Shown in pieces: positions 1 through 9,648 of a stretch of DNA of 64,000 nt. The DNA is from Actinomycetota bacterium. GTDB taxonomy: Bacteria > Actinomycetota > UBA4738 > HRBIN12. Where the stretch lies: NCBI GenBank assembly GCA_035697485.1, contig DASSCU010000037.1, positions 1-64,000 on the forward strand, in the 5' to 3' direction. The first letter of the stretch is position 1; the number at the start of each line of letters is the position of its first letter. Both the position numbers and the translations under genes were made by a program. A model generated the notes under the pieces. It searched no databases. It saw only the letters and a list, made by a program, of their open reading frames with translations, and had not been told where the DNA came from.

Positions 1-142
1 GGAGATGGTCATGCCCGGGGACAACGTCGAGATGACGGTCGAGCTGATCGCCCCGATCGCGATGGAAGAGGGCCTGCGCTTCGCGATCCGCGAGGGCGGA
101 CGCACCGTCGGCGCCGGCCGCGTGACCGAGATCATCAAGTAA
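1..142 (+). CDS. tuf: Elongation factor Tu, C-terminal end (partial)
   Basis: The last 46 residues of EF-Tu, the GTPase that delivers aminoacyl-tRNA to the ribosome; the gene begins before the window. The frame from base 2 shows the domain III end, with PGDN, then [20 protein letters not shown] and VTEIIK, ending at TAA 140-142. This is the canonical EF-Tu C terminus. It lies 39 bp before rpsJ, the usual str-to-S10 junction in actinobacteria. Confidence 0.96.
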   Translation, partial: EMVMPGDNVEMTVELIAPIAMEEGLRFAIREGGRTVGAGRVTEIIK

Positions 143-181
143 CCGAGCGACGAGCGAAGAGACCGGAGAGAAGGCGCGACC

Positions 182-490
182 GTGGCAGGACCCAAGATCC
201 GCATCAAGCTCCGGGCCTACGACCACCGCATGCTCGATGTCGCCGCGCGCGACATCGTCGAGCACGTCACCCGCACGGGTGCCAAGGTGATCGGCCCGGT
301 GCCGTTGCCGACGGAGCGCGCCATCTACACGGTGATCCGCTCGCCCCACAAGTACAAGGACTCGCGCGAGCACTTCCAGATGCTCACGCACAAGCGGCTG
401 ATCGACATCGTCGACGCCACCTCGAAGACGGTGCAGGAGCTCCAACGCCTGAACCTGTCGGCCGGGGTCGACATCGAGATCAAGCTCTGA
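182..490 (+). CDS. rpsJ: 30S ribosomal protein S10
   Basis: S10 (102 aa, normal length) of the 30S head, also NusE in antitermination complexes. The N terminus [15 protein letters not shown] and the C-terminal AGVDIEIKL are typical. It starts with GTG behind a purine-rich GGAGAGAAGG. First gene of the S10-spc-alpha run, 39 bp after tuf and 7 bp before rplC. Confidence 0.98.
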   Translation: MAGPKIRIKLRAYDHRMLDVAARDIVEHVTRTGAKVIGPVPLPTERAIYTVIRSPHKYKDSREHFQMLTHKRLIDIVDATSKTVQELQRLNLSAGVDIEIKL

Positions 491-497
491 GGACGCC

Positions 498-1160
498 ATG
501 CCAGGAGACAGGACCGTGAAGGGGATCTTGGGGACGAAGCTGGGCATGACCCAGGTCTTCGACGACACCCGAGCCGTGCCGGTCACCGTGATCAAGGCCG
601 GTCCCTGCGTCGTGGCCCAGATCAAGACCGAGGAACGCGACGGCTACGACGCCGTGCAGCTCGCGTTCGGCGACGTGCGCCCGAGCCAGGTCACGAAGCC
701 GATGAAGGGTCACTACGAGGCGAACTCGGCCGAGCCGCGCCGTCACCTCGTGGAGCTGCGCACCGCCGACGCCGGCACGTACGAGCCGGGGCAGGAGCTG
801 CGGGCCGACCTCTTCGAGGCGGGCGACATCGTCGACGTGGTCGGGGTGTCCAAGGGCAAGGGCTTCGCCGGCGTGATGAAGCGACACGGGTTCGCCGGGC
901 TGAAGGCGAGCCACGGCACCCACCGGGTGCACCGCGCGCCCGGCGCGATCGGCGCCTGCGCCACGCCGAGCCGCGTGTTCAAGGGCATGCGCATGGCCGG
1001 CCAGCACGGCAACGAGCGCGTCACGGTCCTGAACCTCACCGTGGTGCAGGCCGACCCAGAGCGCAACCTGCTGCTCGTGAAGGGCGCGGTGCCCGGCCCG
1101 GAGGGCGGGCTCGTGATGGTCCGCTCCGCGGTCAAGACACCGGCGACGAAGGGTGCCTGA
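498..1160 (+). CDS. rplC: 50S ribosomal protein L3
   Basis: L3, an early-assembling 50S protein near the peptidyl transferase centre. [14 protein letters not shown] near the N terminus and the glycine-rich loop around [19 protein letters not shown] are diagnostic. About 215-220 aa, family-typical. ATG 498 is used here, but GTG 516 is preceded by AGGAGA at 503-508 with good spacing and gives the commoner L3 N terminus, so the first six residues are uncertain. The stop overlaps the GTG of rplD. Confidence 0.97.
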   Translation: MPGDRTVKGILGTKLGMTQVFDDTRAVPVTVIKAGPCVVAQIKTEERDGYDAVQLAFGDVRPSQVTKPMKGHYEANSAEPRRHLVELRTADAGTYEPGQELRADLFEAGDIVDVVGVSKGKGFAGVMKRHGFAGLKASHGTHRVHRAPGAIGACATPSRVFKGMRMAGQHGNERVTVLNLTVVQADPERNLLLVKGAVPGPEGGLVMVRSAVKTPATKGA

Positions 1161-1863
1161 GATGGCGACGATCGACGTCCTCGATGCCCAGGGCAAGAAG
1201 TCCGGCTCGCGCGACCTCGCGGCCGACGTCTTCGAGGCGCCCGTGAGCGTCCCGCTGATGCACCAGGTGGTCGTCGCGGGACTCGCGGGGCTGCGCGCCG
1301 GCACGCATTCCACGAAGACGCGCGGCGAGGTCGCGGGCGGCGGCAGGAAGCCGTGGCGCCAGAAGGGAACCGGACGCGCGCGCCAGGGTTCGATCCGGTC
1401 GCCCCAGTGGGTCGGGGGCGGCGTGGCGCACGGGCCGCAGCCGCGCGACCACTCGATGCGCGTGAACAAGAAGATGCGCAAAGGCGCGCTCCGCTCGGCG
1501 CTCACCGACGCGCTGGCGAGCGGCAAGCTCGCCGTCGTGAGCGAGATCGCCTTCGACGAGCCGAAGACGAAGCGTGCCGCCGAGCTCCTCTCGACGCTCG
1601 AGCTCGACGGCAAGGTGCTCGTCGTGCTGGCCAGGCCGACCGACGACGGCGCGGCCGAGAAGTCGTTCCGCAACCTTGCCGACGTGAAGGTCGCCTACGC
1701 GGGCGGGCTCGGCACCTACGACGTGCTGCGGGCCGACCGGGTGCTGCTGACCGGCGACGCGCTCGACGCGCTCGAGGGCAAGGGCTCCACGCCCGAGGCG
1801 CAGAAGGGCTCCACGCCCGAAGAGCAGAAGGGCTCCACGCCCGAGGCGGGTGAGGGCGAGTGA
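1153..1863 (+). CDS. rplD: 50S ribosomal protein L4 with a repeated C-terminal tail
   Basis: L4 lines the peptide exit tunnel. The signature [19 protein letters not shown] is intact near residues 60-80. GTG 1153 overlaps the L3 stop; ATG 1162 is an alternative. After the normal fold the protein has an extra tail of about 26 residues built from three copies of KGSTPEAQ-like octapeptides. The tail is in frame and ends at TGA, which overlaps the L23 GTG. It is unlike the compact neighbours and may be a disordered, non-ribosomal extension. Confidence 0.96.
   Translation: MPEMATIDVLDAQGKKSGSRDLAADVFEAPVSVPLMHQVVVAGLAGLRAGTHSTKTRGEVAGGGRKPWRQKGTGRARQGSIRSPQWVGGGVAHGPQPRDHSMRVNKKMRKGALRSALTDALASGKLAVVSEIAFDEPKTKRAAELLSTLELDGKVLVVLARPTDDGAAEKSFRNLADVKVAYAGGLGTYDVLRADRVLLTGDALDALEGKGSTPEAQKGSTPEEQKGSTPEAGEGE
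1780..1851 (+). repeat. Three tandem 24-bp repeats in the 3' end of rplD
   Basis: Three consecutive 24-bp units begin at 1780, 1804 and 1828. Each starts AAGGGCTCCACGCCCGA and they differ only in the last seven bases. Because 24 is a multiple of three, copy-number change would keep the frame and only lengthen or shorten the L4 tail. Confidence 0.93.
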
Positions 1864-2147
1864 AGACGCACCGCGACGTGATCATCCGGCCGATCGTCTC
1901 GGAGAAGTCCTATGCCGGCCTCGAGCAGAACACCTACACGTTCCTGGTCGACAAGCGGGCGAACAAGACCGAGATCAAGGAAGCCGTGCAGGCGATCTGG
2001 GAGGTCCGCGTGACCTCGGTGAACACGCTGCACCGCCGGGGCAAGGTGAAGCGCCGCGGCTACACGAAGGGCAAGCGTCCCGACGAGAAGCGGGCCATCG
2101 TCACCCTCGCCGAGGGCGACGCGATCGAGATCTTCGAGGGTGGATGA
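1860..2147 (+). CDS. rplW: 50S ribosomal protein L23
   Basis: L23 (95 aa) sits at the exit of the peptide tunnel and docks trigger factor and SRP. The pattern [15 protein letters not shown], then [20 protein letters not shown], is canonical. GTG 1860 overlaps the rplD TGA (GTGA), which implies translational coupling. The stop overlaps the first possible start of rplB. Confidence 0.97.
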   Translation: MKTHRDVIIRPIVSEKSYAGLEQNTYTFLVDKRANKTEIKEAVQAIWEVRVTSVNTLHRRGKVKRRGYTKGKRPDEKRAIVTLAEGDAIEIFEGG

Positions 2148-2149
2148 GC

Positions 2150-2980
2150 ATGGCCGTCCGTAAGTACAAGCCGACGACCCCGGGCCGCCGCGGCGCGAGC
2201 GTCTCGTCGTTCGACGAGGTCACGCGCACGACCCCCGAGAAGTCGCTGCTGCAGAAGAAGCACCGCAAGGCCGGGCGCAACGTGCACGGCCGCATCACGA
2301 CGCGCCACCAGGGCGGCGGCACGAAGCAGCGCTACCGGGTGATCGACTTCAAGCGGAACAAGGACGGCGTGCCGGCCAAGGTCGCGCACATCGAGTACGA
2401 CCCCAACCGCAGCGCGCGCATCGCCCTGCTGCACTACGCCGACGGCGAGAAGCGCTACATCCTCGCGCCGCAGGGCGTGAAGCAGGGCGATCGCCTGATG
2501 AGCGGCCCCGATGCCGAGATCCGTCCCGGCAACGCCCTGCAGCTGCGCAACATCCCCGTGGGCACGGTCGTGCATGCGATCGAGCTCAAGCCGGGAGCGG
2601 GCGCCAAGCTCGCGCGCTCGGCCGGGGCGAGCGTGCAGCTGATGGCCAAGGAAGGCTCGATGGCCACCGTTCGCCTGCCCTCGGGTGAGACGCGTCTCGT
2701 GCCCGCCGCGTCCAAGGCCACGGTCGGCACGGTGGGCAACCCCGAGCACGAGCTGATCTCGCTCGGCAAGGCGGGCCGCGCCCGCTGGAAGAACAAGCGC
2801 CCGACCGTCCGCGGCGTGGCGATGAACCCCGTCGACCACCCGCTGGGTGGTGGCGAAGGCAAGTCCTCGGGCGGCCGGCACCCCGCGTCGCCGTGGGGGA
2901 AGAAGGAAGGCCGTACCCGCAAGAAGAACAAGGCGTCGAACAAGTACATCGTCCGCCGCCGTGGGAAGGGGCGTGGCTAG
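2150..2980 (+). CDS. rplB: 50S ribosomal protein L2
   Basis: L2 (276 aa) is a core 50S protein needed for subunit joining and peptidyl transfer. [15 protein letters not shown] at the start and the C-terminal [20 protein letters not shown] signature are canonical. ATG 2150 gives the usual N terminus and lies 9 nt after GAGGG (2136-2140). ATG 2144, which overlaps the L23 stop, would add two residues. The stop abuts the S19 GTG directly. Confidence 0.97.
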   Translation: MAVRKYKPTTPGRRGASVSSFDEVTRTTPEKSLLQKKHRKAGRNVHGRITTRHQGGGTKQRYRVIDFKRNKDGVPAKVAHIEYDPNRSARIALLHYADGEKRYILAPQGVKQGDRLMSGPDAEIRPGNALQLRNIPVGTVVHAIELKPGAGAKLARSAGASVQLMAKEGSMATVRLPSGETRLVPAASKATVGTVGNPEHELISLGKAGRARWKNKRPTVRGVAMNPVDHPLGGGEGKSSGGRHPASPWGKKEGRTRKKNKASNKYIVRRRGKGRG

Positions 2981-3262
2981 GTGCCCAGGTCGGTCAAGAA
3001 GGGTCCGTTCGTCGACGAGCACCTCATGGTCAAGATCGACGACATGAACAAGAAGGGCGACAAGCGCGTCGTCAAGACGTGGTCGCGCCGGTCCACGATC
3101 GTGCCCGACATGCTCGGGCACACGATCGCCGTGCACGACGGTCGCAAGCACGTGCCGGTCTTCATCTCGGAGTCGATGGTGGGGCACAAGCTCGGCGAGT
3201 TCGCGCCGACGCGCACCTTCCGTTCGCACTCCCGCGACGAACGCCGGACCGGAGTGAGGTAA
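2981..3262 (+). CDS. rpsS: 30S ribosomal protein S19
   Basis: S19 (93 aa) of the 30S head, contacting S13 and the tRNAs. [15 protein letters not shown] and the C-terminal [17 protein letters not shown] are diagnostic. GTG start immediately after the rplB stop, so it is probably translated by re-initiation. Confidence 0.97.
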   Translation: MPRSVKKGPFVDEHLMVKIDDMNKKGDKRVVKTWSRRSTIVPDMLGHTIAVHDGRKHVPVFISESMVGHKLGEFAPTRTFRSHSRDERRTGVR

Positions 3263-3266
3263 GTAC

Positions 3267-3611
3267 GTGGAAGCGCGAGCCACCATGAAGTACGTGCGCA
3301 CGTCGCCGCGGAAGATGCGGCGCGTGATCGACATGATCCGCGGCCAGCACGTGGTCGAGGCGCGGCGCATCCTGCGCTTCTCGCCGCTCGGGCCCACGCC
3401 CGAGGTCGAGAAGCTGCTGAACTCGGCGATCGCCAACGCCGAGCAGCAACCCGGCGTGATCGAGGACAACCTGATGGTGTCGCGCGCCTGGGTCGACGAG
3501 GGCCCGACGCTGCGGCGGTACCGGCCGCGCGCGTACGGCCGCGCCACGCGGGTGCGCAAGCGCACGTCGCACGTGACGCTCGTGGTGGAGACGATGGGAG
3601 AGGAAGCCTAG
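3267..3611 (+). CDS. rplV: 50S ribosomal protein L22
   Basis: L22 (114 aa) lines the exit tunnel with L4 and is a macrolide-resistance hotspot. ARATMKYVRTSPRKMRRVID and the beta-hairpin tip around PRAYGRATRVRKRTSH are typical. GTG start 4 nt after rpsS; the stop TAG shares one base with the GTG of rpsC. Confidence 0.97.
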   Translation: MEARATMKYVRTSPRKMRRVIDMIRGQHVVEARRILRFSPLGPTPEVEKLLNSAIANAEQQPGVIEDNLMVSRAWVDEGPTLRRYRPRAYGRATRVRKRTSHVTLVVETMGEEA

Positions 3612-4507
3612 TGGGTCACAAGGTCAACCCGTACGGGTTCCGGCTGGGGGTCATCTACCCCTGGAAGTCCAACTGGTACGCCGGCAGGCGTGAGTACGCC
3701 GGTCAGCTGCACGAGGATATCTGGATCCGCAAGCACATCCGGTCCCGCCTGTCGCGCGCCGGCATCAGCTCGATCGACATCGAGCGCAAGGGCGACCAGA
3801 TCTGGGTGTTCATCCGCACGGCCCGGCCCGGCATCGTGATCGGCCGCAAGGGCGCCGAGGTCGATCGGCTGCGCAAGGACGTCGAGCGCTACACGAAGAA
3901 GCGGGTCGACGTGAAGGTCGAGGACATGAACCAGGCCGCGAGCGAGTCGCGCCCCGAGACCGACGCCACCCTGTTGGCCCAGGGCGTCGCCGAACAGCTC
4001 GCCGGGCGCGTGGCGTTCCGCCGCGCGATGCGCCGCGCCGTGCAGACGGCGATGCGCTCGGGCGCCCTCGGCGTGCGCGTGGCGACCGGCGGCCGTCTCG
4101 GTGGCTCGGAGATGGGCCGGCGCGAGTGGTACCGCGAGGGCCGCGTGCCCCTGCACACCCTGCGTGCCAAGGTCGACTTCGGCACGGCCGAGGCCAAGAC
4201 CACGTTCGGCATCATCGGCGTGAAGGTCTGGGTTTACCACGGCGACGAGGTGCCCCATCGAGAGCAGCAGACCGAGCGGGCCCTCGCGCGCGCGCACGCA
4301 TCGGCCCAGCAGGTCGAGACCGGCGGACGAGGCGGCTCCACGCCTGCCCCGGCGCCGCCCGAGGCTGCAGCGCCGGCCGAGGCTGCAGCGCCGGCCGAGG
4401 CCGAGGCGCCGGTTGCGCCCGTCGAGAGCGAGACCGCTCCCGCCGCCGAGGCCGCCGCACCGGAGACCGCCGAGACGCCGACGCCCACCGAAGGTGGCGA
4501 CGCCTGA
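3611..4507 (+). CDS. rpsC: 30S ribosomal protein S3 with an Ala/Pro/Glu-rich tail
   Basis: S3 lies at the mRNA entry channel and contributes to helicase activity. [13 protein letters not shown] and the KH-domain loop [13 protein letters not shown] (near residue 75) are canonical. At 298 aa it is far longer than the 210-240 aa common in the family. From about residue 240 it continues as a low-complexity tail of [14 protein letters not shown]-type repeats ending EGGDA. Acidic tails on S3 occur in several actinobacteria. GTG 3611 and the stop both overlap neighbours by one base. Confidence 0.97.
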   Translation: MGHKVNPYGFRLGVIYPWKSNWYAGRREYAGQLHEDIWIRKHIRSRLSRAGISSIDIERKGDQIWVFIRTARPGIVIGRKGAEVDRLRKDVERYTKKRVDVKVEDMNQAASESRPETDATLLAQGVAEQLAGRVAFRRAMRRAVQTAMRSGALGVRVATGGRLGGSEMGRREWYREGRVPLHTLRAKVDFGTAEAKTTFGIIGVKVWVYHGDEVPHREQQTERALARAHASAQQVETGGRGGSTPAPAPPEAAAPAEAAAPAEAEAPVAPVESETAPAAEAAAPETAETPTPTEGGDA

Positions 4508-4920
4508 TGCTGGCCCCGAAGAAGGTCAAGCACCGCAAGGTCCATCGCGGGCACCGCCGCGGCATGGCCAAGGGCGGCACCGAGATCCACTTCGGCGACT
4601 ACGGCTTGGTCGCGCTCGAGGCGGCCTGGATCACGAACCGCCAGATCGAGGCGGCGCGCGTCGCGATCACGCGACACATCCGCCGCGGCGGGAAGGTGTG
4701 GATCAACATCTTCCCCGACAAGTCGGTGACCAAGAAGCCCGCCGAGACTCGCATGGGCTCGGGCAAGGGCAACCCCGAGGGGTGGGTCGCCGTCGTGAAG
4801 CCCGGCCGGGTGATGTTCGAGCTCGCCGGGGTGCCGGAGTCGCTGGCCCGCGAGGCCATGAAGCGCGCGCAGCACAAGCTGCCGATCAAGACCAAGTTCA
4901 TCAGCAGGGACGGGGAGTAG
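4507..4920 (+). CDS. rplP: 50S ribosomal protein L16
   Basis: L16 (137 aa) organises the A-site region of the 50S subunit. [15 protein letters not shown], the arginine-rich loop, and [19 protein letters not shown] are diagnostic. ATG 4507 shares one base with the rpsC stop, which fixes the start. It is 3 nt from rpmC. Confidence 0.97.
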   Translation: MLAPKKVKHRKVHRGHRRGMAKGGTEIHFGDYGLVALEAAWITNRQIEAARVAITRHIRRGGKVWINIFPDKSVTKKPAETRMGSGKGNPEGWVAVVKPGRVMFELAGVPESLAREAMKRAQHKLPIKTKFISRDGE

Positions 4921-4923
4921 CGG

Positions 4924-5175
4924 ATGCCCAGCAAGGCCGCAGAGCTGCGAGAGCTGCCGGACGACGAGCTCCTGGTGCGCGTCGACGCCGCCAAGGAGGA
5001 GCTGTTCAACCTGCGCTTCCAGCTGGCGACGGGTCAGCTCGACAACCCGACCCGCATCAGGGAGGTGCGCCGCGAGGTGGCGCGCATCGCCACCGTGCTG
5101 CGCGAGCGCGAGATCGAGGCGGAGCTCGACGCGATCGCCGCGGCCCGCGAGGTGGCATCCGAGGAGGAGCAGTGA
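4924..5175 (+). CDS. rpmC: 50S ribosomal protein L29
   Basis: L29 (83 aa, slightly longer than the usual 65-75) sits near the tunnel exit beside L23. [20 protein letters not shown] and [19 protein letters not shown] are family hallmarks. The C terminus is extended by an acidic helix ending EVASEEEQ. The stop TGA overlaps the GTG of rpsQ. Confidence 0.96.
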   Translation: MPSKAAELRELPDDELLVRVDAAKEELFNLRFQLATGQLDNPTRIREVRREVARIATVLREREIEAELDAIAAAREVASEEEQ

Positions 5176-5459
5176 GCGAGGAGCAGACCGTGACCGACAC
5201 CGCCGCCGAGCGCGGGCGCCGCAAGGTGCGCACCGGCGTCGTCGTGTCGGACAAGATGGACAAGACCGTGCTGGTGCGCGTCGACCGCAAGGTCACCCAC
5301 CCGCTCTACCGCAAGACGGTGCGGCGCTCGTCGAAGCTCGCCGCGCACGACGAGCAGAACGAGGCGCACGTGGGCGACACGGTGCGGCTGATGGAGACGC
5401 GCCCGATCTCGAAGAGCAAGCGCTGGCGGGTCGTCGAGATCGTCGAACGGGCGAAGTGA
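5172..5459 (+). CDS. rpsQ: 30S ribosomal protein S17
   Basis: S17 (95 aa), an OB-fold primary binder of 16S r[22 protein letters not shown] and [20 protein letters not shown] are diagnostic. GTG 5172 overlaps the rpmC stop; GTG 5190 is a possible later start that would drop a short, acidic, non-conserved N terminus. Confidence 0.96.
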   Translation: MSEEQTVTDTAAERGRRKVRTGVVVSDKMDKTVLVRVDRKVTHPLYRKTVRRSSKLAAHDEQNEAHVGDTVRLMETRPISKSKRWRVVEIVERAK

Positions 5460-5493
5460 CCGCCGAGACAGAGGGAACGCGAGGGAGTCGGAC

Positions 5494-5862
5494 GTGATCC
5501 AGCAGGAGACGCGCTGCAAGGTCGCGGACAACACGGGAGCCAAAGAGGTCCTGTGCATCCGCGTGCTGGGCGGCTCGGGCCGTCGCTACGCGGGGGTCGG
5601 CGACGTGATCGTCGGCACCGTGAAGGACGCCCTGCCCGGCGGCGGCGTGAAGAAGGGCGAGGTCGTGCGTGCCGTCGTCGTGCGCACGGCCAAGGAGCGC
5701 CGTCGCCCCGACGGGTCCTACATCCGGTTCGACGACAACGCGGTCGTGATCATCAACGAGCAGAAGAACCCGCGCGGCACCCGCATCTTCGGACCGGTGG
5801 CCCGCGAGCTCCGCGAGAAGCGGTTCATGAAGATCATCTCGCTCGCGCCGGAGGTGCTGTAG
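5494..5862 (+). CDS. rplN: 50S ribosomal protein L14
   Basis: L14 (122 aa, exact family length) forms an intersubunit bridge. [19 protein letters not shown] and the end [12 protein letters not shown] are canonical. GTG start with AGGGAG about 8 nt upstream. A 34-bp spacer from rpsQ is one of the longer gaps in this block; no clear promoter is visible in it. Confidence 0.97.
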   Translation: MIQQETRCKVADNTGAKEVLCIRVLGGSGRRYAGVGDVIVGTVKDALPGGGVKKGEVVRAVVVRTAKERRRPDGSYIRFDDNAVVIINEQKNPRGTRIFGPVARELREKRFMKIISLAPEVL

Positions 5863-5865
5863 CCG

Positions 5866-6204
5866 ATGCCAGGGGTCGACATCAAGAGGGACGACACGGT
5901 CCGCGTGATGGCGGGCAAGGACCGCGGCAAAGAAGGCCGCGTGGTCCGTGTGCTGCCGCGTGAGGGCAGGGTCATGGTCGACGGTGTCGCGCTGGCCAAG
6001 AAGCATCAGCGCGCCACCGGGCGCGCCAGCGGCTCGAGCCAGGCGATCCAGCAGGGTGGCATCATCGACGTCGAGATGTTCCTCGACATCTCCAACGTGC
6101 AGCCGGTCTGCCAGAGCTGCGGCAAGCCGACGCGCGTCGGGCACCGGGTCGACCAGGACGGCTCCAAGGTGCGCATCTGTCGGAAGTGCGAGGCGGAACT
6201 ATGA
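5866..6204 (+). CDS. rplX: 50S ribosomal protein L24
   Basis: L24 (112 aa), an assembly initiator with a KOW motif ([18 protein letters not shown]). The C-terminal part has a four-cysteine pair, CQSCGKPT and CRKC, the zinc-type arrangement found in many L24 proteins. It starts 3 nt after rplN, and its stop overlaps the rplE ATG (ATGA). Confidence 0.97.
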   Translation: MPGVDIKRDDTVRVMAGKDRGKEGRVVRVLPREGRVMVDGVALAKKHQRATGRASGSSQAIQQGGIIDVEMFLDISNVQPVCQSCGKPTRVGHRVDQDGSKVRICRKCEAEL

Positions 6205-6779
6205 GCGACGACTACACCCCGAGGCTGAAGCAGCGCTACCGCGACGAGATCGTGCCGGCGCTGCAGCGCGAGCTCGGGCTCGACAACGTGATGCAGGTGC
6301 CCCGCCTCGACAAGATCGTGGTGAACATGGGCATCGGCGACGCCGTCAAGGACGGGCGTCTGCTCGAGGCCGCGCTCGAGGACCTCACGATCATCACCGG
6401 CCAGAAGCCGGTCGTGACGAAGGCTCGCCAGTCGATCGCCGGGTTCAAGCTGCGCGAAGGCATGGCGATCGGCGCCAAGGTCACGTTGCGGGGCAACCGC
6501 ATGTGGGAGTTCTACGACCGGTTGGTCTCGCTCGCGCTCCCGCGCATCCGTGACTTCCGGGGCATGAGCCCGAGCTCGTTCGACGGGCACGGCAACTACA
6601 CGCTGGGTGTCACCGAGCAGCTGATCTTCCCGGAGATCGACTACGACAAGGTGGCGCTGGTGCGCGGCATGGATATCACGATCGTCACCACCGCCGCGAC
6701 CGACGACGAGGCGCGAAGCCTGCTGATCGCGCTCGGCTTCCCGCTCGCGGGCGTCGAGCAGGTCGCACAGGCAGGGTAG
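6201..6779 (+). CDS. rplE: 50S ribosomal protein L5
   Basis: L5 (192 aa) binds 5S rRNA and bridges to S13. Typical motifs are [37 protein letters not shown] and [11 protein letters not shown] 6201 overlaps the rplX TGA; an in-frame extension upstream is not homologous and was excluded. Confidence 0.97.
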   Translation: MSDDYTPRLKQRYRDEIVPALQRELGLDNVMQVPRLDKIVVNMGIGDAVKDGRLLEAALEDLTIITGQKPVVTKARQSIAGFKLREGMAIGAKVTLRGNRMWEFYDRLVSLALPRIRDFRGMSPSSFDGHGNYTLGVTEQLIFPEIDYDKVALVRGMDITIVTTAATDDEARSLLIALGFPLAGVEQVAQAG

Positions 6780-6791
6780 GAGAACGCACAC

Positions 6792-6977
6792 ATGGCCAAG
6801 AAGGCATTGAAGAACAAGCAGCAGCGCCAGCCGAAGTTCCGCGTGCGCGGGTACACGCGCTGTCAGCGGTGCGGGCGATCCCGCGCCGTCTACAAGCGGT
6901 TCCTGCTGTGCCGCATCTGCTTCCGAGAGCTGGCGCACGCCGGCGAGCTGCCGGGGGTGACGAAGGCATCATGGTGA
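6792..6977 (+). CDS. rpsN: 30S ribosomal protein S14, zinc-binding type
   Basis: S14 type Z (61 aa) with the CxxC...CxxC zinc site (CQRCGR and CRIC). [19 protein letters not shown] and the end [10 protein letters not shown] match the short zinc form rather than the 100-aa zinc-free form. RBS AGGAG sits about 9 nt upstream. The last 7 nt overlap rpsH. Confidence 0.97.
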   Translation: MAKKALKNKQQRQPKFRVRGYTRCQRCGRSRAVYKRFLLCRICFRELAHAGELPGVTKASW

Positions 6978-7396
6978 CCAAGGAACGGCGGTTCTCGAGC
7001 AACGTCAACGATCCGGTCGCCGACCTGCTCACGCGCATCCGCAACGCGAACCTGGCGTACAAGGACGACCTTGCCGTGCCGGTCTCGAAGGTGAACGAGG
7101 CCGTGCTCGGGATCCTCGACGCCGAGGGATACATCGACGGCTTCGAGCGCGAGGGCGAGGGCGTGCACCAGGCCTTCCACGTGCGCCTGAAGTACGGCAA
7201 GCAGCGGCAGCGCACGATCTCCGGCATCAAGCGCGTCTCCAAGCCGGGACGCCGGGTCTACACGGGGCGGCACGAGCTGCCGCGGGTGCTCGGCGGGCTG
7301 GGCGTGGCGATCGTCTCCACGTCGCACGGCGTGATGACCGACAAGGACGCCTCCCGCAGAGGCATCGGCGGCGAGGTGCTGGCCTACGTCTGGTAG
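6971..7396 (+). CDS. rpsH: 30S ribosomal protein S8
   Basis: S8 (141 aa) binds 16S helix 21 and represses the spc operon in E. coli. [15 protein letters not shown] near residue 13 and the C-terminal [20 protein letters not shown] are diagnostic. ATG 6971 overlaps rpsN by 7 nt. The N terminus is about ten residues longer than in most S8 proteins. Confidence 0.97.
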   Translation: MVTKERRFSSNVNDPVADLLTRIRNANLAYKDDLAVPVSKVNEAVLGILDAEGYIDGFEREGEGVHQAFHVRLKYGKQRQRTISGIKRVSKPGRRVYTGRHELPRVLGGLGVAIVSTSHGVMTDKDASRRGIGGEVLAYVW

Positions 7397-7423
7397 GCGG
7401 GCACACACGAGGGAACGGACACG

Positions 7424-7975
7424 ATGAGTCGTATCGGCAAGCAGCCCATCGAGATCCCCGGCGGGGTCGAGATCACGGTCGGCGACGGCAACGTCGTCAC
7501 GGTCGAGGGTCCCCGCGGGACCCTCACCCAGGCGATGCACGAGAACATGACGATCGTGGTCGACGGAGGCCTCGCGCGCGTCGAGCGCCCCGACGACCAG
7601 GGGTTCAACCGCGGGCTGCACGGGCTTACACGCTCGCTGCTGGCCAACATGGTCGAGGGCGTGACGAAGGGCTACGAGAAGAAGCTCGAGATCGTGGGCG
7701 TGGGTTATCGGGTCGCGATGAAGGGCAAAGACATCGAGGTGCAGGCGGGATTCTCGCACCCCGTGCTGGTGCCGGTGCCCGAGGGCATCGAGTTCGAGGT
7801 GCCGGCCCCGACCCAGATCGTGGTGCGGGGCAACGACAAGCAGGCGGTCGGTGAGATCGCCGCGAAGATCCGCAAGATCCGCAAGCCCGAGCCGTACAAG
7901 GGCAAGGGCATCCGGTACGAGGGCGAGTACGTCCGGAAGAAGGCCGGCAAGGCCGCGAAGACTGGTGCTGCGTGA
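7424..7975 (+). CDS. rplF: 50S ribosomal protein L6
   Basis: L6 (183 aa), near the sarcin-ricin loop and L7/L12 stalk. [15 protein letters not shown], the [10 protein letters not shown] motif and the end [20 protein letters not shown] are canonical. The stop overlaps the GTG of rplR. Confidence 0.98.
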   Translation: MSRIGKQPIEIPGGVEITVGDGNVVTVEGPRGTLTQAMHENMTIVVDGGLARVERPDDQGFNRGLHGLTRSLLANMVEGVTKGYEKKLEIVGVGYRVAMKGKDIEVQAGFSHPVLVPVPEGIEFEVPAPTQIVVRGNDKQAVGEIAAKIRKIRKPEPYKGKGIRYEGEYVRKKAGKAAKTGAA

Positions 7976-8322
7976 TGGCGAGGAACGAGAAGCGTGCGGC
8001 GCGCGAACGCCGCCACGACCGGGTCCGCAAGAAGGTCTCGGGCGACGGCACGCGGCCGCGGCTGGCCGTGTACCGGTCGAACAAGTTCATCTACGCGCAG
8101 CTGATCGACGACGTCGGCGCCCGCACGCTCGCCCAGGCGAGCGACCGCGAGGTCTCCGGCGAGGACAAGACGGCGCGTGCGAAGGCGGCCGGCGAGCTGC
8201 TGGCGAGCCGCGCGAAGGACGCCGGCATCGAGCGTGCCGTCTTCGATCGCGGCGGTCGGCTGTACCACGGCCGTGTGGCCGCGCTCGCCGATGGCGCGCG
8301 CGAGGGAGGACTCCAGATCTGA
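7972..8322 (+). CDS. rplR: 50S ribosomal protein L18
   Basis: L18 (116 aa) binds 5S rRNA with L5. [20 protein letters not shown] and [24 protein letters not shown] are diagnostic. GTG 7972 overlaps the L6 stop; ATG 7975 follows one codon later and is equally possible. Confidence 0.97.
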   Translation: MMARNEKRAARERRHDRVRKKVSGDGTRPRLAVYRSNKFIYAQLIDDVGARTLAQASDREVSGEDKTARAKAAGELLASRAKDAGIERAVFDRGGRLYHGRVAALADGAREGGLQI

Positions 8323-8323
8323 C

Positions 8324-8974
8324 ATGAGCAGGCGATACGACTCGAATCAGCAGGACCGCAGCCCGTTCGAGGAACGGGTGATCTCGATCAACCGAGTGGC
8401 CAAGGTCGTCAAGGGTGGTCGGCGGTTCTCCTTCGCCGCGCTCGTCGTCGTCGGCGACGGCGCGGGTCGGGTCGGCCTGGGCTACGGCAAGGCCAAGGAG
8501 GTGCCCGCGGCGATCGCCAAGGGCGTCGAGGAGGCCCGCAAGCGCATGTTCGAGGTGCCGATGATGGGCACGACGATCCCGCACGAGGTGGTCGGCGAGG
8601 CCGGCGCCGGCGTGGTGCTGCTGAAGCCGGCCGCCCCGGGAACCGGCGTGATCGCCGGCGGTCCGGTGCGCGCGCTGGTCGAGGCCGCGGGCATCAAGGA
8701 CATCCTGTCGAAGTCCATGGGCAGCTCGAACCAGATCAACATCGTGAAGGCGGCCGTGGCCGGGCTCCGGTCGCTCCGTCGACCCCAGCAGGTGGCCCAG
8801 CTCCGCGGGCGCGACGTCCACGAGATCGCGCCCAAGCCGATGCTCGAGGCCGTCGCCGCCGCCGACGTGCGCCTGCAGGCCGCCCGGACGGCGGCGCTCG
8901 AGGAGGTCTACTCCGACCAGCCCCCGGGCCGTGACCAGCGACGCGGCCAGGGCCCACGCGGAGGCCGCCGATGA
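8324..8974 (+). CDS. rpsE: 30S ribosomal protein S5
   Basis: S5 (216 aa) acts in decoding fidelity and mRNA unwinding. [20 protein letters not shown] and the fidelity region [15 protein letters not shown] are typical. The C terminus after [14 protein letters not shown] carries about 30 extra residues rich in Arg and Gly ([11 protein letters not shown]). ATG is 1 nt after rplR; the stop overlaps rpmD. Confidence 0.97.
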   Translation: MSRRYDSNQQDRSPFEERVISINRVAKVVKGGRRFSFAALVVVGDGAGRVGLGYGKAKEVPAAIAKGVEEARKRMFEVPMMGTTIPHEVVGEAGAGVVLLKPAAPGTGVIAGGPVRALVEAAGIKDILSKSMGSSNQINIVKAAVAGLRSLRRPQQVAQLRGRDVHEIAPKPMLEAVAAADVRLQAARTAALEEVYSDQPPGRDQRRGQGPRGGRR

Positions 8975-9159
8975 GTCAGCTCAAGGTGACGCAGGTGCGC
9001 AGCGTGATCGACCGTCCCCGTGACCAGAAGGACACGGTGCGCCGGCTCGGCCTGCACCGCATCAATGACAGCGTGATCAAGGACGACCGCCCCGAGATCC
9101 GCGGCATGATCGAGAAGGTGCGGCACCTCGTGCGGGTCGAAGAGGTCGAGGGCGCCTGA
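8971..9159 (+). CDS. rpmD: 50S ribosomal protein L30
   Basis: L30 (62 aa). [20 protein letters not shown] and [14 protein letters not shown] match the family, which is absent from some bacteria but present in actinobacteria. ATG overlaps the rpsE TGA. Confidence 0.96.
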   Translation: MSQLKVTQVRSVIDRPRDQKDTVRRLGLHRINDSVIKDDRPEIRGMIEKVRHLVRVEEVEGA

Positions 9160-9184
9160 GGCGTCCCTGCGGAGAGGAACCGAC

Positions 9185-9625
9185 ATGAAGCTCCATCACT
9201 TGAAACCGGCCGAGGGCGCGAAGCAGGATCGTAAGCGCGTCGGCCGAGGGCGTGCCGGCGTTCGCGGCAAGACGGCCGGACGCGGCACGAAGGGCACCGG
9301 GGCCCGCAAGAACGTGCCCGCGTGGTTCGAAGGCGGCCAGATGCCGCTGCAACGCCGCGTGCCCAAGCTCAAGGGCTTCACGAACGTGAACCGCGTCGAA
9401 TACGCCGTGGTCAACGTGGAGGTGCTCTCGAAGTACTACGAGAGCGGCGAGGTGACGCCCGAGGCGTTGGCGGCGCACGGCCTCGTGCACAAGAGCCTGC
9501 CGGTGAAGATCCTCGCCCGCGGCGAGCTCGACCACGCGCTCACGGTGAAGGCCCACGCGTTCTCCAAGGCGGCGAAGGCCAAGATCGAGCAGGCGGGCGG
9601 CACCGCCCAGCTCATCGAGGGCTAG
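9185..9625 (+). CDS. rplO: 50S ribosomal protein L15
   Basis: L15 (146 aa), a late-assembling 50S protein. [20 protein letters not shown] and the glycine-rich [14 protein letters not shown] are diagnostic. RBS GAGAGGA at 9172-9178. The next gene, secY, begins 23 bp downstream behind a -10-like TACGAT (9635-9640). Confidence 0.97.
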   Translation: MKLHHLKPAEGAKQDRKRVGRGRAGVRGKTAGRGTKGTGARKNVPAWFEGGQMPLQRRVPKLKGFTNVNRVEYAVVNVEVLSKYYESGEVTPEALAAHGLVHKSLPVKILARGELDHALTVKAHAFSKAAKAKIEQAGGTAQLIEG

Positions 9626-9648
9626 ATGCCGGGGTACGATAGACGCCC

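Noticed and set aside
2060-3565. Long minus-strand open frame opposite rplB-rpsS-rplV
   Set aside because: Shadow of GC-rich coding DNA; its translation is Arg/His/Leu/Val-rich with no family signature, and both plus-strand genes are certain.
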